Positions 1 to 11,959 of a stretch of DNA of 64,000 nt are shown in pieces. The DNA is from Hydrangea macrophylla (taxonomy: Eukaryota; Streptophyta; Magnoliopsida; Cornales; Hydrangeaceae), in NCBI GenBank assembly GCA_033977485.1, contig CM066989.1, forward strand, positions 98,041,887 to 98,105,886. Reading direction: 5' to 3'. The notes under the pieces are model-generated. The model made no database searches. It was not told the DNA's origin and worked only from the letters and a program-made list of their open reading frames with translations. Made by a program: the position numbers and the translations under genes. Numbering within the stretch: position 1 is the stretch's first letter; the number at the start of each line of letters is the position of its first letter.

Positions 1-1104
1 CTCGCCTATTTCAATGGTAAGCTTTTAAGACAGTCTAGGGTGACAATATATATATATATATATATTTTTGACGGACCAAGCAAAAGAGCTTGAGACCTAT
101 GTGTAACTTATAAAGAAGAGTCCCTAATATGCTAAAGACATTGGGGCTGAGCCGTAGAGCATAACCCCAAGCTAAGTAATGAGTTGAGACACTTAGGCTA
201 TTTAAGCTATTTTGATCTCTGATGCTCTATCTTCTTAAAGCCTTCAAAGTATTGAATTGTGCCTTTTAAGCTTATTCTTGACAGAATAATGCTTTGACTG
301 AAATGTTTTCTTCGAAGAGAATTTCCTAACTAGTAGTGCTATTAGGTGTTTGGTCTACTAACCATGTACTTCGACTTACCAACGATGTGGTTAGCCAGAT
401 GCATCCTTCTTGGTTGGAGCTCGCTTACTAGCTCCAAAGCTTTTTGTATTGGTGGATGCTTGGTATGGTATTAAGTCTTTAATTCTGGAAGTAGTGTGAC
501 CTTAGCCTTTGAAATGCTTAATTAATCATTACCCGGATTATGAAAGATGACTTTGTGCAACCCAATACTTTGAGCTGATTTTGACACGATCTACTTGGGT
601 CAAGAATTGGCAGTCTAAGACCATAGGAGACCTCGCATGTTAAGGTCTTTCCTACACTGGTCTACTGAACATTTCCCTGGGCTATTTTGATGCCAAATCT
701 TTCTTTTAAAAGGCCTTATACTCCCCTCTTCAGTATTTATTCTTGGTTTAATTTGAGAATATAGACAATGCTAGGTGCAAAACATAGGTTCTAGGAATTA
801 CTCGTGACCATTAAACTTTATTATAGTTAAAGGTTTCCCAGACCGCCTATAGTAGATTTTGGAATATTCAGGCATGATTATAGCTTTAGACTTTATGGCC
901 CAATTATTGTGAGGTCAGAGCTTTTGGACCTATGACACTTGATCTTCGGTCTTGCTTGATTTGGAGCTTCTGGACCCATGACACTTAGGCTTAGGGTATT
1001 ACCCGAGCTGAGATCAGGCTTTTGGTCGTATTCGAGATGACTTACTCTAGGGATTGCTCGAGAATTGATGGGTTGGAACACTTAATGAAGACTAAATGTT
1101 AACT
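1..1104. other. no gene recognised; probable old retroelement sequence
   Basis: I find no convincing coding region here. Phrases such as 'cttttggacc' and 'tgacacttgg' recur from about 900 onward and lead into the tandem repeats that follow, so this is probably the non-coding part of an old LTR retrotransposon. A short (TA)n run sits at about 48-66. Confidence 0.4.
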
Positions 1105-1350
1105 TGGTTGCTTGGTTCGATTGAACTAAAAAGCCTTTACAGAGCTGAACCCTTGGCATGTGAGCTGAAATGCTTGGTGTGATTGAACCAAGGCTCTGTG
1201 GGGATGTTCACTTGGCGTGTTAGCTGAAATGCTTGGTGTAATTGGACCAAGGCTTTGTTGGCTGAAATTCTTGGTATGATTGAACCAAGACTTTGTAGAT
1301 TTGAACACTTGGCATATTAGCTTAAACGCTTGGCGTGATTAAACCAAGGC
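1105..1350. repeat. degenerate tandem repeat, units about 40-60 bp
   Basis: The phrase agctgaaatgcttggtg recurs in variant form at about 1164, 1222, 1262 and 1321, each time followed by a version of 'attgaaccaaggct'. The copies have diverged by substitutions and small indels. They adjoin a cleaner 46-bp array just downstream and probably belong to the same repetitive element. Confidence 0.65.
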
Positions 1351-1554
1351 TTTTGAAGTTCTTAAGAGAACTGGAGTGCTCGAGTTGGTCGAGGCTTTTG
1401 GAGTTCTAAAGAGAACTGGTATGCTCGAGCTGGTCAAGGCTTTTGGACCCGTGACGCTTGGTCTTTGGGTGCGCTCGAACCATTATGAGCTCAGAGCTTT
1501 TGGACCATGACGCTTGGTCTTTGAATGTTGCGTTGAGATCAGGGTTTTTTTTTT

Positions 1555-1937
1555 TTCTGGACCCTTAGGTCATTTGCCCGAGCTGAGATCGGGTCTTTCT
1601 TTTTGGACCCTTAGGTCATATGCCCGAGTTGAGATCGGGTCTTTCTTTTTGGACCCTTAGGTCGTATGCCCGAGCTGAGATCGGGTCTTTCTTTTTGGAC
1701 CCTTAGGTCGTATGCCCGAGCTGAGATCGGGTCTTTCTTTTTGGAGCCTTAGGTCGTATGCCCGAGCTGAGATCGGGTTTTTCTTTTTGGACCCTTAGGT
1801 CATATGCCCGAGCTGAGATCGGGTCTTTCTTTTTGGACCCTTAGGTCATATGCCCGAGCTGAGATCGGGTCTTTCTTTTTCGGGTCTTTCTTTTTGGACC
1901 CATAGGTCATATGCCCGAGCTGAGATCGGGTCTTTCT
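1555..1937. repeat. 46-bp tandem repeat, about eight copies
   Basis: Units begin with ggacccttaggtc at about 1559, 1605, 1651, 1697, 1743, 1789 and 1835, exactly 46 bp apart. A final copy is displaced by a short internal duplication near 1875. Each unit contains cccgagctgagatcggg, whose ends can pair as a 5-bp stem, followed by a ctttcttttt tract. Copies differ by only a few bases, so the array expanded recently. The open frame across it is a by-product of the repeat. Confidence 0.85.
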
Positions 1938-4068
1938 TGCCTTTTGCACTTAGGCTTCATTGTATCCTGGGCTTAAGGCCTGCTCGGGCTATAACAAGCT
2001 TCAAGAGTCACGATTTAAAGCACAAAAGCACTGTATGAGTGATATGTTCCGATCTAAGGCCCTTGGGCGCAATTCCCCATGATGAGAGAAACTCGATCCA
2101 TGGTGTCATCAAAATCTGGCTCGTTTAGTTGGGTAAACCCATAAACCTGTTCGAGTCTTTCGCATTTACTGCTGGGCTAATGAAATTAAAGAGAACAAGG
2201 GCACATATACACATTTTACCAAATGTTCACAATTATCCGTACTCTGCCATGTCCTATTAGGCTTCCAATAATAGGCTCAGGACATGTCTAATATGAATAA
2301 ACTTTCAATAACAAGTTCGGGATTTGTCCCCTTTAAATAAGACAAGCTTTGCTGTTGAGTTTAATGGCTTTGCAGAAATTAGACAGTAAAACCTTTAACA
2401 CCGATAACATTTTCGGGTCTTAGGCAGATAAATTTGATCATACAATGATTTATCAAATAAAAGGTTTGGCTAAATACTAGTTTGCAATCAACCAGCCTCG
2501 GGAGTGTAGACATCAAATTCTATTGATGAAGTTATAATGATACTCAATAGCAGGCATATGACTAAGTTCAAATAGAACTACTAAATATGCAGTAGTTTAT
2601 TTTGTTTGAGAGATTTATAAAATCGCAGCACTTCCTTTACACACGTAAACGGGAGTCGGCTCTTACCCTTTTAGTGTATAACAGATGTGATCCTCTCTAT
2701 ATATATATATGCCTATATCCAAAAGAAGAGCATGTTTGCAAGTAATCAAAATTACCTCTTCCTTATCCGATCAACCTCAAATCTGAAATCTCAGATAGTG
2801 ATCATACGTGAACAAATTGTTCATAAAATTTTTAATAAAACAAACAATACCTTCTACCCATCAGCCATTAAGTTCTCAATTTGTTTTGGCAATGGTGACA
2901 TACACATCTACTTGAGAATCATATAACGTTGTATATATATGTTCTCATATCAATAAATTGATGTTAAAGACATGGATTTCCAAAACAATATAGACAAGGT
3001 TGTTCATGTCAGATGTGTACATTAGAATATTGCATATGAATTTAAAAGTTTAATTTTCTTTCTCATGTTGAAGCAGGACACTCGAGAGAGCCTTGATCCT
3101 CATAGAGCTTGGTAAGTAATTCCCTTCACGATGTGCTGGGAGACCCCTGATGAGCTCGGGTTTTTCAACCGACCCGAGACCATTTTGTAATTGCTATTGG
3201 GCATGTTGCCCTAGAAGGGCAAGAGAGTGGCACTCCTAAATATGATACAATTGAACCAGTAATGGTCTTCAAATGGACCTATCTCATCTAAGGTACTTAT
3301 GTGTGATTACCCAAGGTTAGGCTACCCAATCTGAGGCACGCGTAATATACCACGGTGAAGAAGACTCGATCCATGATTTTGGAGAATAACTAAAATTTAT
3401 AATTTAATCATGTAGTTGGAAAATATTTTGGGATGACCAAAAATTGAAAGAGGGACACATAATGCCAGAGTAATATGTTGATCTATGAAAGATCTTAAAA
3501 ATGTCTAGTGCTATATTTGAACAGTCACATTATACGTCCTGCAAATACAACTTTTAAAGCTACTGAAATTATTGTTCTATTGTAGCAATAATAAAGCCAA
3601 AACTGCAATACAGGTTGGCTAAGCAATATAGCTTTTAAATATATGATACATACGATATGTGTGTACGTACATATATATATATATGCGACATCATACACAC
3701 ACATGAAGGACCTCCAAGCATAGACTTACGAGTTTGTGGTTTGCAAATCCAAACGAAGATTAAGTCTTGTACGCATACACCAATATACATGATTGACGTT
3801 TTAGAATAGTGTACAAAGAACATGTATAGCATAATACTACTGCAATCGGGACCATGTTCATGTGATATATACCGAAATTACAAAAGGACCTTTTTGCTTG
3901 GTCAATTGGACCGATCAAATTGGGAGTCTGAACTTCCTTTAATATGATCAAATAGATTATTATAATTTTGTTGATCAAGTAGATCAAGTCTATATATATA
4001 TATACATATAGATATTTGAATTGGGAGGAATGTACCTGACTATTCCAGTGATTACCTTTAGGGCCGAT
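1938..4068. other. no gene recognised; retroelement-like non-coding DNA
   Basis: There is no coding region with plant-gene character. The phrase 'actcgatccatg' occurs near both 2090 and 3370, suggesting repeated retroelement sequence. (TA)n runs occur near 2698, 3670 and 3990. The stretch lies on the internal side of the minus-strand LTR that begins at 4199 and may be part of that element's untranslated leader. Confidence 0.35.
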
Positions 4069-4178
4069 TCAAACAAAGTCGGGACAAGTTCGGGGAATGA
4101 TTACTGTCTCGTCAGATCTTAATCCCTCATAGATGTCACGATTGATTTTGAAGTAGGAAACTGTGACTGTAGCGTCGA

Positions 4179-4196
4179 TTCCCACAGACGGCGCCA
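4179..4196 (-). other. primer-binding site of an LTR retrotransposon
   Basis: On the minus strand this reads TGGCGCCGTCTGTGGGAA, the form widely seen as the tRNA primer-binding site of plant Ty3/gypsy elements. It lies two bases inside the end of the proposed LTR, the normal spacing. The internal region therefore extends to lower coordinates and the element is read on the minus strand. Confidence 0.75.
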
Positions 4197-4198
4197 AC

Positions 4199-4635
4199 TG
4201 ATGATACACAAAATTGTACCTTTGTGATTCAGTCGAAGTGAGTTGAATGAATGGGTTGATCCTCCTCTCCCAACAAGCGTTCCTGCAAGAAGACCTTGGT
4301 GGGGTTGCCACCGCGGTCCCTCCGACGATTAAATTAGTAAACAGTTGGATGATGGGAAAAGAAAAAGTATATAGTGAATGTATCTGCTCAAGAGTGAGTC
4401 TGTGAGAGAAGAGAGAAAAAGCCCCCTCTTCCTTCTACCTTTCAAGCTATATTTATATCTCCATATATGTGTAACTGCCTATTCATGGGATCATACCCAT
4501 AATTTGTCTATTCTTCAATGACTGTTGCTTGATCATGGGATACGATCATGGGGTTGTGGGCTAGGATTATGGGGTTTGCCCATTCATAGGCCCCACGTGT
4601 TAGTGGGAGGTTAAGTGATATTTTGGGGCATATCA
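4199..4635 (-). mobile_element. 5' LTR of a Ty3/gypsy-like element
   Basis: The inner edge is fixed by the primer-binding site and begins TGATGATACAC on the plus strand. The outer edge is placed at ...GGGGCATATCA because TG...CA ends are required, giving about 437 bp. No second copy of this LTR is visible to the left, so the element is truncated, rearranged, or extends beyond the window. The inner boundary is much more certain than the outer one. The open frame at 4069-4311 spans LTR and leader and is not a gene. Confidence 0.6.
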
Positions 4636-5850
4636 AGGGTTTTTTGTAACTGAGACATCTATGGTTTCAATTGAGCTTCTTCAACTAATGGGTTTCAGAT
4701 TCTTTTGATAATCTGAGTCCCTTTAATTCCTCATTGTGATTCTGGGTTTTTATGATTTTTGCTACTTATACGAGGGGTTATATGTTATGGTGTGTTTGAT
4801 AACCCAATTAAGGGCTGAAAATGAACAGTTTCAGCATTTTTTTTCCCCTTTCCCGGTCTTTTCAGTGCATTTGATAATGTATCATTTAATTGAAAAACCA
4901 GCCGAAAAAATAAACATTGCAGTCTATTACAGTATGTGAAACATTTTTTTTAGTTCCATAAATTCAAATGCTTAAAATTTTCAGCACTAAATATTCTGTG
5001 CTTAATTTTCAGTTTTATTGAACGGACCCTTAGTGTTGTGACATTATGGGGATTTTAGTTTAATAAAAGTATAAAACTGAAAATTAAGTGTTAGATATTA
5101 AGTACTGAAAATTTTAAACTAAGGATGTAATAGTTAACGTAGAATATTTTAGATGGAAAGCAATGATTCTTTTTAGTTAGAATTTTTTTTAGTTAAAGTT
5201 TTCAGTAGGTTTTTGACTTTTACGACTAAGTGGTCAATTTTGAGCATTTAATGGGGTTATGAAACACAGTAAATTTATTTAAAGTTTATGAGTACAGCCA
5301 GAGTTTGGAAAGACATTTTCATAAGTCATTTCTGGTTATATAATACTCTTCATTCGAAGTTTATTTTAGAAGATATACATGAGTAGATGAAGATTAGTTT
5401 TACATATAGAGTACATGAGCTAGGTGCTAAAGTAATCCATTTTTTTTTTTTGCAACTTATAAAACAAATAAGTCTCACCTCTCTTTTGTTTTTTCTCACT
5501 ATACGATATTGATATATTGCATTTACTGCATTTAAAAAAAGTAATTTCCATTCCAAAATCAGCATAGAATCTTATGTTCAACTTCTGTTTCGGGATGCTT
5601 AAAATAGGAAATGATTCAGATGCAGTGTCACTTTATAGCTGGTTTTTTGTGAGAACCACGCTTCTCTTAGATATATTATGCTGGATACAGATTCCTACCA
5701 AAGAAATGGATATTTACCAAACTCTCGATTTTTGAATTTACAGAACTAGTCCACTTATGAACCACAAAATCGATTCTTTGACTTCCCAAACAGTTTATAC
5801 ATGGCGTTTACCTTATATTGTTGGCCTTACATGGCTTCTGGGTTGGTTAT
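4636..5850. other. intergenic, no gene recognised
   Basis: The stretch is AT-rich and contains fragments such as 'actgaaaattaagtg' that recur near 38330, so at least part of it is shared dispersed-repeat sequence. There is no coding region, RNA gene or bounded element that I can support. Confidence 0.4.
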
Positions 5851-5867
5851 ATCTGTTTGTGTTCTTT

Positions 5868-6328
5868 TTTTTTTTCTTTTTTGCTGAACAAAGAATTTTT
5901 ATTAAACTGTCTGAGAAACATCAACAAGAGTAGCATCAATTAAAATTCGAGGAAGAGAAGAGGGAGAAAGAGATCCAGGAAAAACTAAACTAGCCGACCA
6001 CATAGTAAGCTGGTGTGCCAGTGTGCCACAAAATGACAATCTCTAGGAATTTTTAAAAATTTCCAATCTGGGTGAAGGTTTCTTAGAATCCCAATATCAT
6101 AGCAGAGAGAGGCAAGCTTTCAAGATTGAGTAACTTTGTTGATAGAAGAGATGGAAACAAGAGATTCACTCTCAAAATGAACATAATCTCCAATATATAG
6201 GTGAGTTTTGGAAGCAGCTAGTCTCAGGGCATAGCATTCAACTAAATCATAATCACTTGACTTTATAACCTCACACCAAGCACCAATGACATTTCCACAA
6301 GAATCTCTAGCTATACAAGCAGCAGAGG
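5868..6328 (-). mobile_element. 5'-truncated LINE insertion, 3' end only
   Basis: The insertion is flanked by a perfect 17-bp direct repeat, atctgtttgtgttcttt, at 5851-5867 and 6329-6345, which is a clear retroposition duplication. On the minus strand the proximal part translates to an RNase H-like stretch (ARDSCGNVIGAW and downstream residues) with in-frame stops. It ends in an A-rich tail, seen as a T-run at 5868 on the plus strand. Only the last ~460 bp of the parent LINE was copied, so it is dead on arrival. Confidence 0.9.
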
Positions 6329-6602
6329 ATCTGTTTGTGTTCTTTCACTCTTGTTGGTTTCTGTTTAAAAGAATAATCAGATCAAAATTTTGAAATTTGC
6401 ATTTTCCATCACTTACACTACTGTTTAGAAATGGGCACAGAAAAGCAAAAACACTTCCTTGCAACCATTCAGATACAGCAACCTGGTTCATTCGATTTGC
6501 ATTTTCCGGATTCAGAAACAAAAGCAAAGAAACTATAGCTGCCAAGTCACTGATTTAAATTATTTCTCCACCACTCAATGCTGCTCAACTTGTGCATTGC
6601 AG

Positions 6603-9027
6603 TTTTAAAGTCTGATTTGATGGCTGCACTTAACAAGGAGGTTAAATCCTTAGATGAAGATAGCTGGATGTTTGAAGGACCTAGGTCCCGGATTAACCTT
6701 ATATCTAGACCAGGTAAAGTTCTTCCACCCAAGAATTACGTATTTGTGTTGTTACATGAAGTGTGTTTCTTGTTTTCTTTTTATTTATTTATTTTTGTGT
6801 GTGTGCATATATATATATATATGTATGTAGTATAGATGATGAAATGAAAATCTTTCACTATATTAGAGAAAGCAAGTTCCTAAGTTGAAATGCTTGTCTA
6901 TCCGGGTTGAAGTTGAATGGAAATAGGCATATATTACTTTGTGAACTTAGGAAATGGAGATTTTTAACGTTGTTGCTACCCTTAAGCCAATCATTAATCT
7001 GCTTCTTGTAACTGAAGTCAGTGCGTTAATGTAGTGAACAATGGCAATTAATGCTGCGTTTGGCACGGAGTGGCTTTTCCCGTGGTATGTGTATCAATGT
7101 TGCTTAGCATTGAAAGAAAATAAGAAGGGTATAGATGGAGATAGAAACATGCGCAGTGGGAGTTATTTGTAAGAAGTTGAGAAGCTTGGTTTTGTCGACC
7201 CCAAATATTGTCTTCATACGTAAAACACCATTTTCAACTTTAAAACGGAAGCAAGTAAGGCTTGATTTAAAATGTGTGTAAAAAAAAAAAAAAACAAAGT
7301 GTATTAGCATGCTTTCCCAATACGTCACCCCAAGTTTCAGCATGTTGTGGCTGATAGAGGTTTGGCTTAAAAAAATTTCACCATAGTTTAGGCTAATAAT
7401 AACTTATACGATGTTTGGAGAAGTTGCTGAACACACCTTTCTGCGAAGGCCTAAAGAAAAGAAAGGAGAAAAGGATTAAGTTTTGTCACAGATCTAATAA
7501 TAAGCAATATCAGTTACAGGAATTGGATTGCACCATTCATGATATCATCCTCCCCTTTTGATTTTCTCCGTACATAGATCTAACAAGCAATAAGCAAGTA
7601 GGCAGGAATTTACATTTTTGGTAGAAATACTCTATTTTTGGTTATGGCTTTAAAAAAATGTGTTTGTTCCGTCATCTGTGGGTTAAAGGGTAAAAGTAAC
7701 ATTCAAAGGCAAATTAATCTTCCATAATTCTTTCAAACAAAAATTGCCTTTATATGCTTAATTTCTTTTTTTTTTTTTTTTAACCAGTTTCACAAAGAAT
7801 CCTTATATGTGTTCAAAATGGATATCTGCAAGGGATTAATATTTGAGCCTAATTGAGTACATATGATATTTACTTGAGTGGAAGTTAAAAAAATTTAAGG
7901 ACCAAAATAAGATTTCTGAGTTTAGAAGGGGAACATAACAAATTTAGTGGGAGCACAAATGTATAAAATATTAAACACATAAGATAAAAAAATAACTTTG
8001 AAAGTTGAGAAGGGGCATGTGCCCACAGCCCACCCTATAGTGCATGTAGCTCCGCCCCTGCAAGCAAGAGCTGTTTTTTGTGAAAAAGTAAAATTGTATT
8101 AGAATGCATCTTTGAATATAAGTTGAAAATGGGGAGGAGGCATTGGAGGCGTCTCCGTGATGACCAGGGAGTGGATTTGTGGTACTTTGGTTTTGATGCA
8201 TCAATGCTCCAGTCTAGCAACTGAGTTGATGAGTATTAGACTAGGAAGCACCCACACTTCTAAGAATGTATCGTGTCGCGTGTCGTATCGTGTCCGACAC
8301 ACGGACACTACACTTCACTGTCACTTTTTCTTGAGTGTCAACGTGCAATATATTTAGGATTTTATCATGTCAATTTGTCCGTGTCTGTGTCATATCCGTG
8401 TCCGTGCTTCTTAGGTATCAGAAGCGGACTAAACCTTATAAGAGAGAAAATTTTGCAGATTGTTATTGTGGAAACTAACTCTCTTGTGGTAAGGAATTTG
8501 ATTTTGGATTAACTAGGTGGCCAACATTTCAAGCCCCTGATAGAGAATTGCAAATTTTTGTTAATTAGTTTCTAATTGTTCCTCAATCTTTGTATTTATA
8601 GCTAACTTGGGCCTCCCGAGAGGTGCCTTACTTGTTTTTGGATACTCCTCCAACCCAGCTTATTCCTCTGTTAGAAGCTGATAGAGCGGGTTGTGACCAT
8701 GCAAGGCCTTGGTTGTTTTGTAATTCCTGTTTACCGAAACAGAAAAAGAAAATGGGGAGGATAATATAATTGCAACTGATGAGAATGCATGAATTGTAAA
8801 AATGAGATTCGGAACACTCCCTAAGGTTTCAAGAGAGAAGCCCGGAAACATGGCGAGAGTAATTTTGTGCTTCTTTAACATTGTTTAGCATAGCAGCTAT
8901 TTATTTCTTCATTTTCATGAATATTATTTAGTTGTTAAGTTGTTTCTGAAATTCTGATTCAGGTGGTCTTCTTCTCCACAAGCGCACCGAAACCACAAAG
9001 CATCGTAACTTGGCCTCACAAAAATGA
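6603..9027 (+). CDS. two 3' exons of a short plant gene, function unknown (partial)
   Basis: Exon A (6603-6713) follows a cattgcag acceptor and ends at a gtaaag donor. It encodes a region containing KSDLMAALNKEVKSLDEDSW then MFEGPRSRINLISRPG. Exon B (8963-9027) follows a ttcag acceptor, continues in phase (split Gly codon) as GLLLHKRTETTKHRNLASQK and ends in TGA. The acidic-to-basic composition and the clean donor/acceptor phase agreement argue for a real exon pair. I do not recognise the family. The upstream exons were not found; they may lie beyond the LINE insertion at 5868-6328, or the locus may be a remnant. The 2.2-kb intron holds repeat fragments. Confidence 0.5.
7870..8059. mobile_element. 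hAT-like element fragment
   Basis: The right end reads ...ctccgcccctg, the complement of the CAGGGGCGGAG terminus seen on the intact hAT elements at 30792 and 38002. It is preceded by similar 'gtgcccacagcccaccc' subterminal text. No matching left terminus or 8-bp duplication was found, so this is a truncated or decayed copy. The left limit is approximate. Confidence 0.45.
8246..8410. repeat. dispersed repeat with 'gtgtcggacacg' motifs and inverted ends
   Basis: The segment is rich in imperfect palindromes of cgtgtccgacacacgg type. It begins near aagcacccacac and ends near ccgtgtccgtgcttcttagg, so its ends are partly inverted. A related fragment occurs around 17320-17395 (gaagtgtcggatacatccc). 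This looks like a dispersed non-autonomous element, but no target duplication is evident. Confidence 0.45.
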
Positions 9028-10237
9028 TTCTGTACTTTTCTTAACTTAGGAGCAACTTGCACTGCTTCATTGTTGAGACTCCAGATATTTTGCTTCTTCA
9101 ACCTTTTTAGAATTTCATTTTTGGCTGTTCAATTGGTGAGCTTTGCCTTCGCTAGAATGTAGTTATAGATGGCTTCATCGAATATGTTCCAGAGATTACT
9201 CTGTATGTATGTGTGTATATGTTTATATATATATATATATATATATATATCTTTCTCTCTCTCTCTGAGGGCAATTGTTTAGCACAAGATCTCTATTTTC
9301 TGCGGATATAATATACTTCAGATTTTCTCTTCCAATGACTTTTTCTCTCGTTTTTCCCCCCAAATTTCCTTTTCTTCTGTTCAGGAGAAAGATGATTGCT
9401 TGGATTTCCACTTCCAGTGGTTTCTTTTTCTTTTCTTTTTTTTTTTTTCTTTTTTTTTTCTTTTTTCCTGTCCTTCAAGTGCGAAACTTTCATTCTGATT
9501 GAACCCGTTTGGTAATGATGCAGTTTTTGTTTCTCTGTTCCCTGAATCCTAAAAACCGAAACCGAAAGCGGAAAACTATGGGCATGTTATGTTACGTTGC
9601 GGTGTTTGTTTTTCATTTTGTGTTCTTAATATTAACGAGTACACATTAAAAAAAAAATCAAAATGAAAACGAAAAACTAAAAATTAAAAACCACAACGTT
9701 ACAAAACAGTTTTGTTTTGGTGCAACATTTTGGGAGCTTAATACAGTTGTTGGTTTGACTCCCCTATCTTTTCTCTGTTCCACTCGCTGCTATTTTTATG
9801 TGCTGTGAGCAAAAACTCTTTATCCTTGTGATTCTTGAAATTGGACTCTCTAGTGAAAAGTTTGGATATTATCCAGGAAGAGATTGGGGGTAGTTTTTTC
9901 TAGCATAAACCACAGTTTGAACAAAAGTAGCAAGCCTAGGGTTGGCGTACATCGTTTGTCTGAGTGTTGGTTTATGTTGTTTTGAAACCTTCCTATTGGT
10001 ATCATTTAGGCTTTATTTAAGTTTACAGATTTCGTGGAGAAAGTAAAAGAAATACTGAGAAATTATAGGAATCCCAATATAGGGAAAATTAGTGGAAAAT
10101 CCTTCAAAATAATCTTCCAAAGTTTAAAGGATAAATAATTTTTACCATTTTGTGAAAAAACAAAATAGGTGAAATGTCAAATTTGTTCAAAAAGAAGCTC
10201 ACCCACGTACTCCCCACTCCTCCGAACATATTAAAAG
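9028..10237. other. intergenic, with microsatellite and a small palindrome
   Basis: A (TA)n(TC)n run lies at about 9222-9265 and a polypyrimidine tract at about 9420-9475. An imperfect inverted repeat spans about 9590-9706, with arms related to gttacgttgcggtg and caccacaacgttac, and is probably a decayed MITE. No coding region is supported. Confidence 0.45.
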
Positions 10238-11084
10238 AAATTATATGGTGTGGTGCTCGCATGGTATGAGTTGCCACACCATATAAAAGAAGCAACTTTG
10301 GTACTGTTGCTACTGTGCCCCCACACTAGCTACAATAAAACTACTTTTGTAAAAGCAGATTTTAAAAACTGCCCAGTTTTATTGTAGCTACTGTGAGCAC
10401 ACTAGCAATAGTACTGTAGAAACAGTACTGAAAATGCTTCCCCATTTAAACTCCTATTTCGAAAAATATTTTTAAAATTTAAACCTTCATAACTTTGATC
10501 TACAACTCTATTTTTTTGCAAATTTTATACCATTGGAATCGTATCGATGAGAGCTATAAAACTAATACCATTGTTGATATGTTTTGAGCCAAAAAAAAAA
10601 AATTTAAGTGATACTTCACTTAAAATCATGAATGTTAAGTGAATTTCACTAAATATTCGTAAACGTGTTCAGCCACTATTACCACCACCCTTGCCACCTC
10701 CGGCCACCACCCCCGCCATCTCCGGTGACCACTCCACCACCTCCGGTGACCTACCTTTGCCTCGTCAGAACTCTGACGACCACCCCATGCCTCGCTTGAT
10801 CTCCGGCGACGTCCACCTCACGACTATGAATATTAAGTGAAATTTACTTAATATTCATGTATTTCAAGTAAAATTTCATTTAAAATTTTTTTTTTCTCAA
10901 AACATATTAACAATAGTACTAGTTTTGTAGCTTTCGTCGACGTGATTTCAACGGTATAAAATTTACGAAAAATGGAGTTGTAGATAAAAAGTTACGAAAA
11001 TTTAAAATTTTAAAAACTTTTTTTGAAATGAGAGTTGCTATGGTGTGGCCACTCACATGGTATGAGCGCCACACCATATAATTT
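10238..11084. mobile_element. foldback-type inverted-repeat element carrying a GC-rich core
   Basis: The left arm starts aaattatatggtgtgg and the right arm ends with its complement. After skipping an inserted small element at about 10301-10440, the arms stay complementary through roughly 10441-10600 and 10890-11040, including matching 'aaattttataccattgg'-type text. The core (about 10665-10825) is unlike the arms: it is GC-rich and reads as Pro/Thr/Gly-Asp triplets of cctccggtgacc type. Flanks tattaaaag and ttttaaaat (7/9 match) suggest a Mutator-like 9-bp duplication. Confidence 0.65.
10301..10414. mobile_element. small MITE nested in the foldback element
   Basis: Left arm gtactgttgctactgtg and right arm cactagcaatagtac are inverted copies, and inner arms agctacaataaaact and agttttattgtagct pair perfectly. 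Its presence interrupts the left arm of the surrounding foldback element, which shows it inserted later. A clear target duplication was not identified. Confidence 0.6.
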
Positions 11085-11802
11085 TTTAAAATTTATTTGG
11101 CGCATGGGTAGTTTCAAATTTTTATTTTTATTTTTATTATTTTTTTTGTTTTATTTATTTATTTATTTATTTTTATTTTTTGGTCCTTTTTGTCAAATAT
11201 GTTTTTCGTTAAGGAGTTTTGATTAAACTAAGATTCAAGTTGTCCTTAATAAGAAGAAAGCTTGTGATATTGTCCTTATCTATAAGTGTCCCATAAGTAT
11301 ATGGCTCCTTCCTAATGAAAGGGGAGCAATTTGATATATGGCTCTTTGTGGTTCATAGATTTGGGGGAAAATAAAAGAGAGGAAAAGAAAATACGAAGGA
11401 AAACACTTTTTATTGTTTGGTTGTCAAGACAAATGCTAACAAAATCAAACAAAACAAAACAAAAAAAATTACATCATTTGACATTCCAATTCCTTTTGTT
11501 TATCTGATTTCAACTGTTTATGAGAAATCTTACTCTATAATAATATCCGATAGTAGATAAAACTAGGGATTTAGGTTGGAACTTTCCTATTTCTTTCTCT
11601 TTTTCCTGCACTTTTATTCTCCTTTCACCAAATTCACAAACCAAACAAAGCTTCTGTTGTTCAAATTTCCACATGAAGCCCTCTAATTGAAGTAAAACAA
11701 TACCCTTGTTACTGTTATTAGTTCACTAGATTAGTGGAGATTTTTGTGCTTGAACAATGGGCCAAAAATGGTAGATTCCCTTATTTTTTTTTCACAATGT
11801 TA
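11085..11802. other. intergenic, no gene recognised
   Basis: The stretch is AT-rich with a T-rich low-complexity run near 11115-11185. No coding region, RNA gene or bounded element is supported. Confidence 0.4.
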
Positions 11803-11959
11803 GGGACACAAACAATTTACAAACACAATTTATCTCTCTCTTGGATGGCACTGTGGGGTCCAGACTTTGGGGTCTGGATAATTTCAGTAAACCCCACAGT
11901 GCCACCCAAGAGAGAGATAGAGTATATTTGTAAGTATTTGTGTAAAGTGTTTGTGCCCC
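11803..11959. mobile_element. MITE, GGGGCACAA family, copy 1
   Basis: The left end gggacacaaac and right end gtttgtgcccc are inverted. The homology extends inward through tatctctctcttgg[a/g]tggcac on both arms, leaving a small loop with ccagactttggggtctgg. A second member of the same family lies at 16320-16457. The boundary may extend about 7 bp further out (aatgtta), since both copies share that context. Confidence 0.75.

Noticed and set aside
4069..4311. 80-codon minus-strand frame beginning MATPPRSSC
   Set aside because: It spans the LTR edge and primer-binding site, so it is an accidental frame in a retroelement.
9223..9502. Open frames near 9.3-9.5 kb
   Set aside because: They are Phe/Lys-rich translations of polypyrimidine and TA/TC simple sequence, with no codon bias or homology-like motifs.
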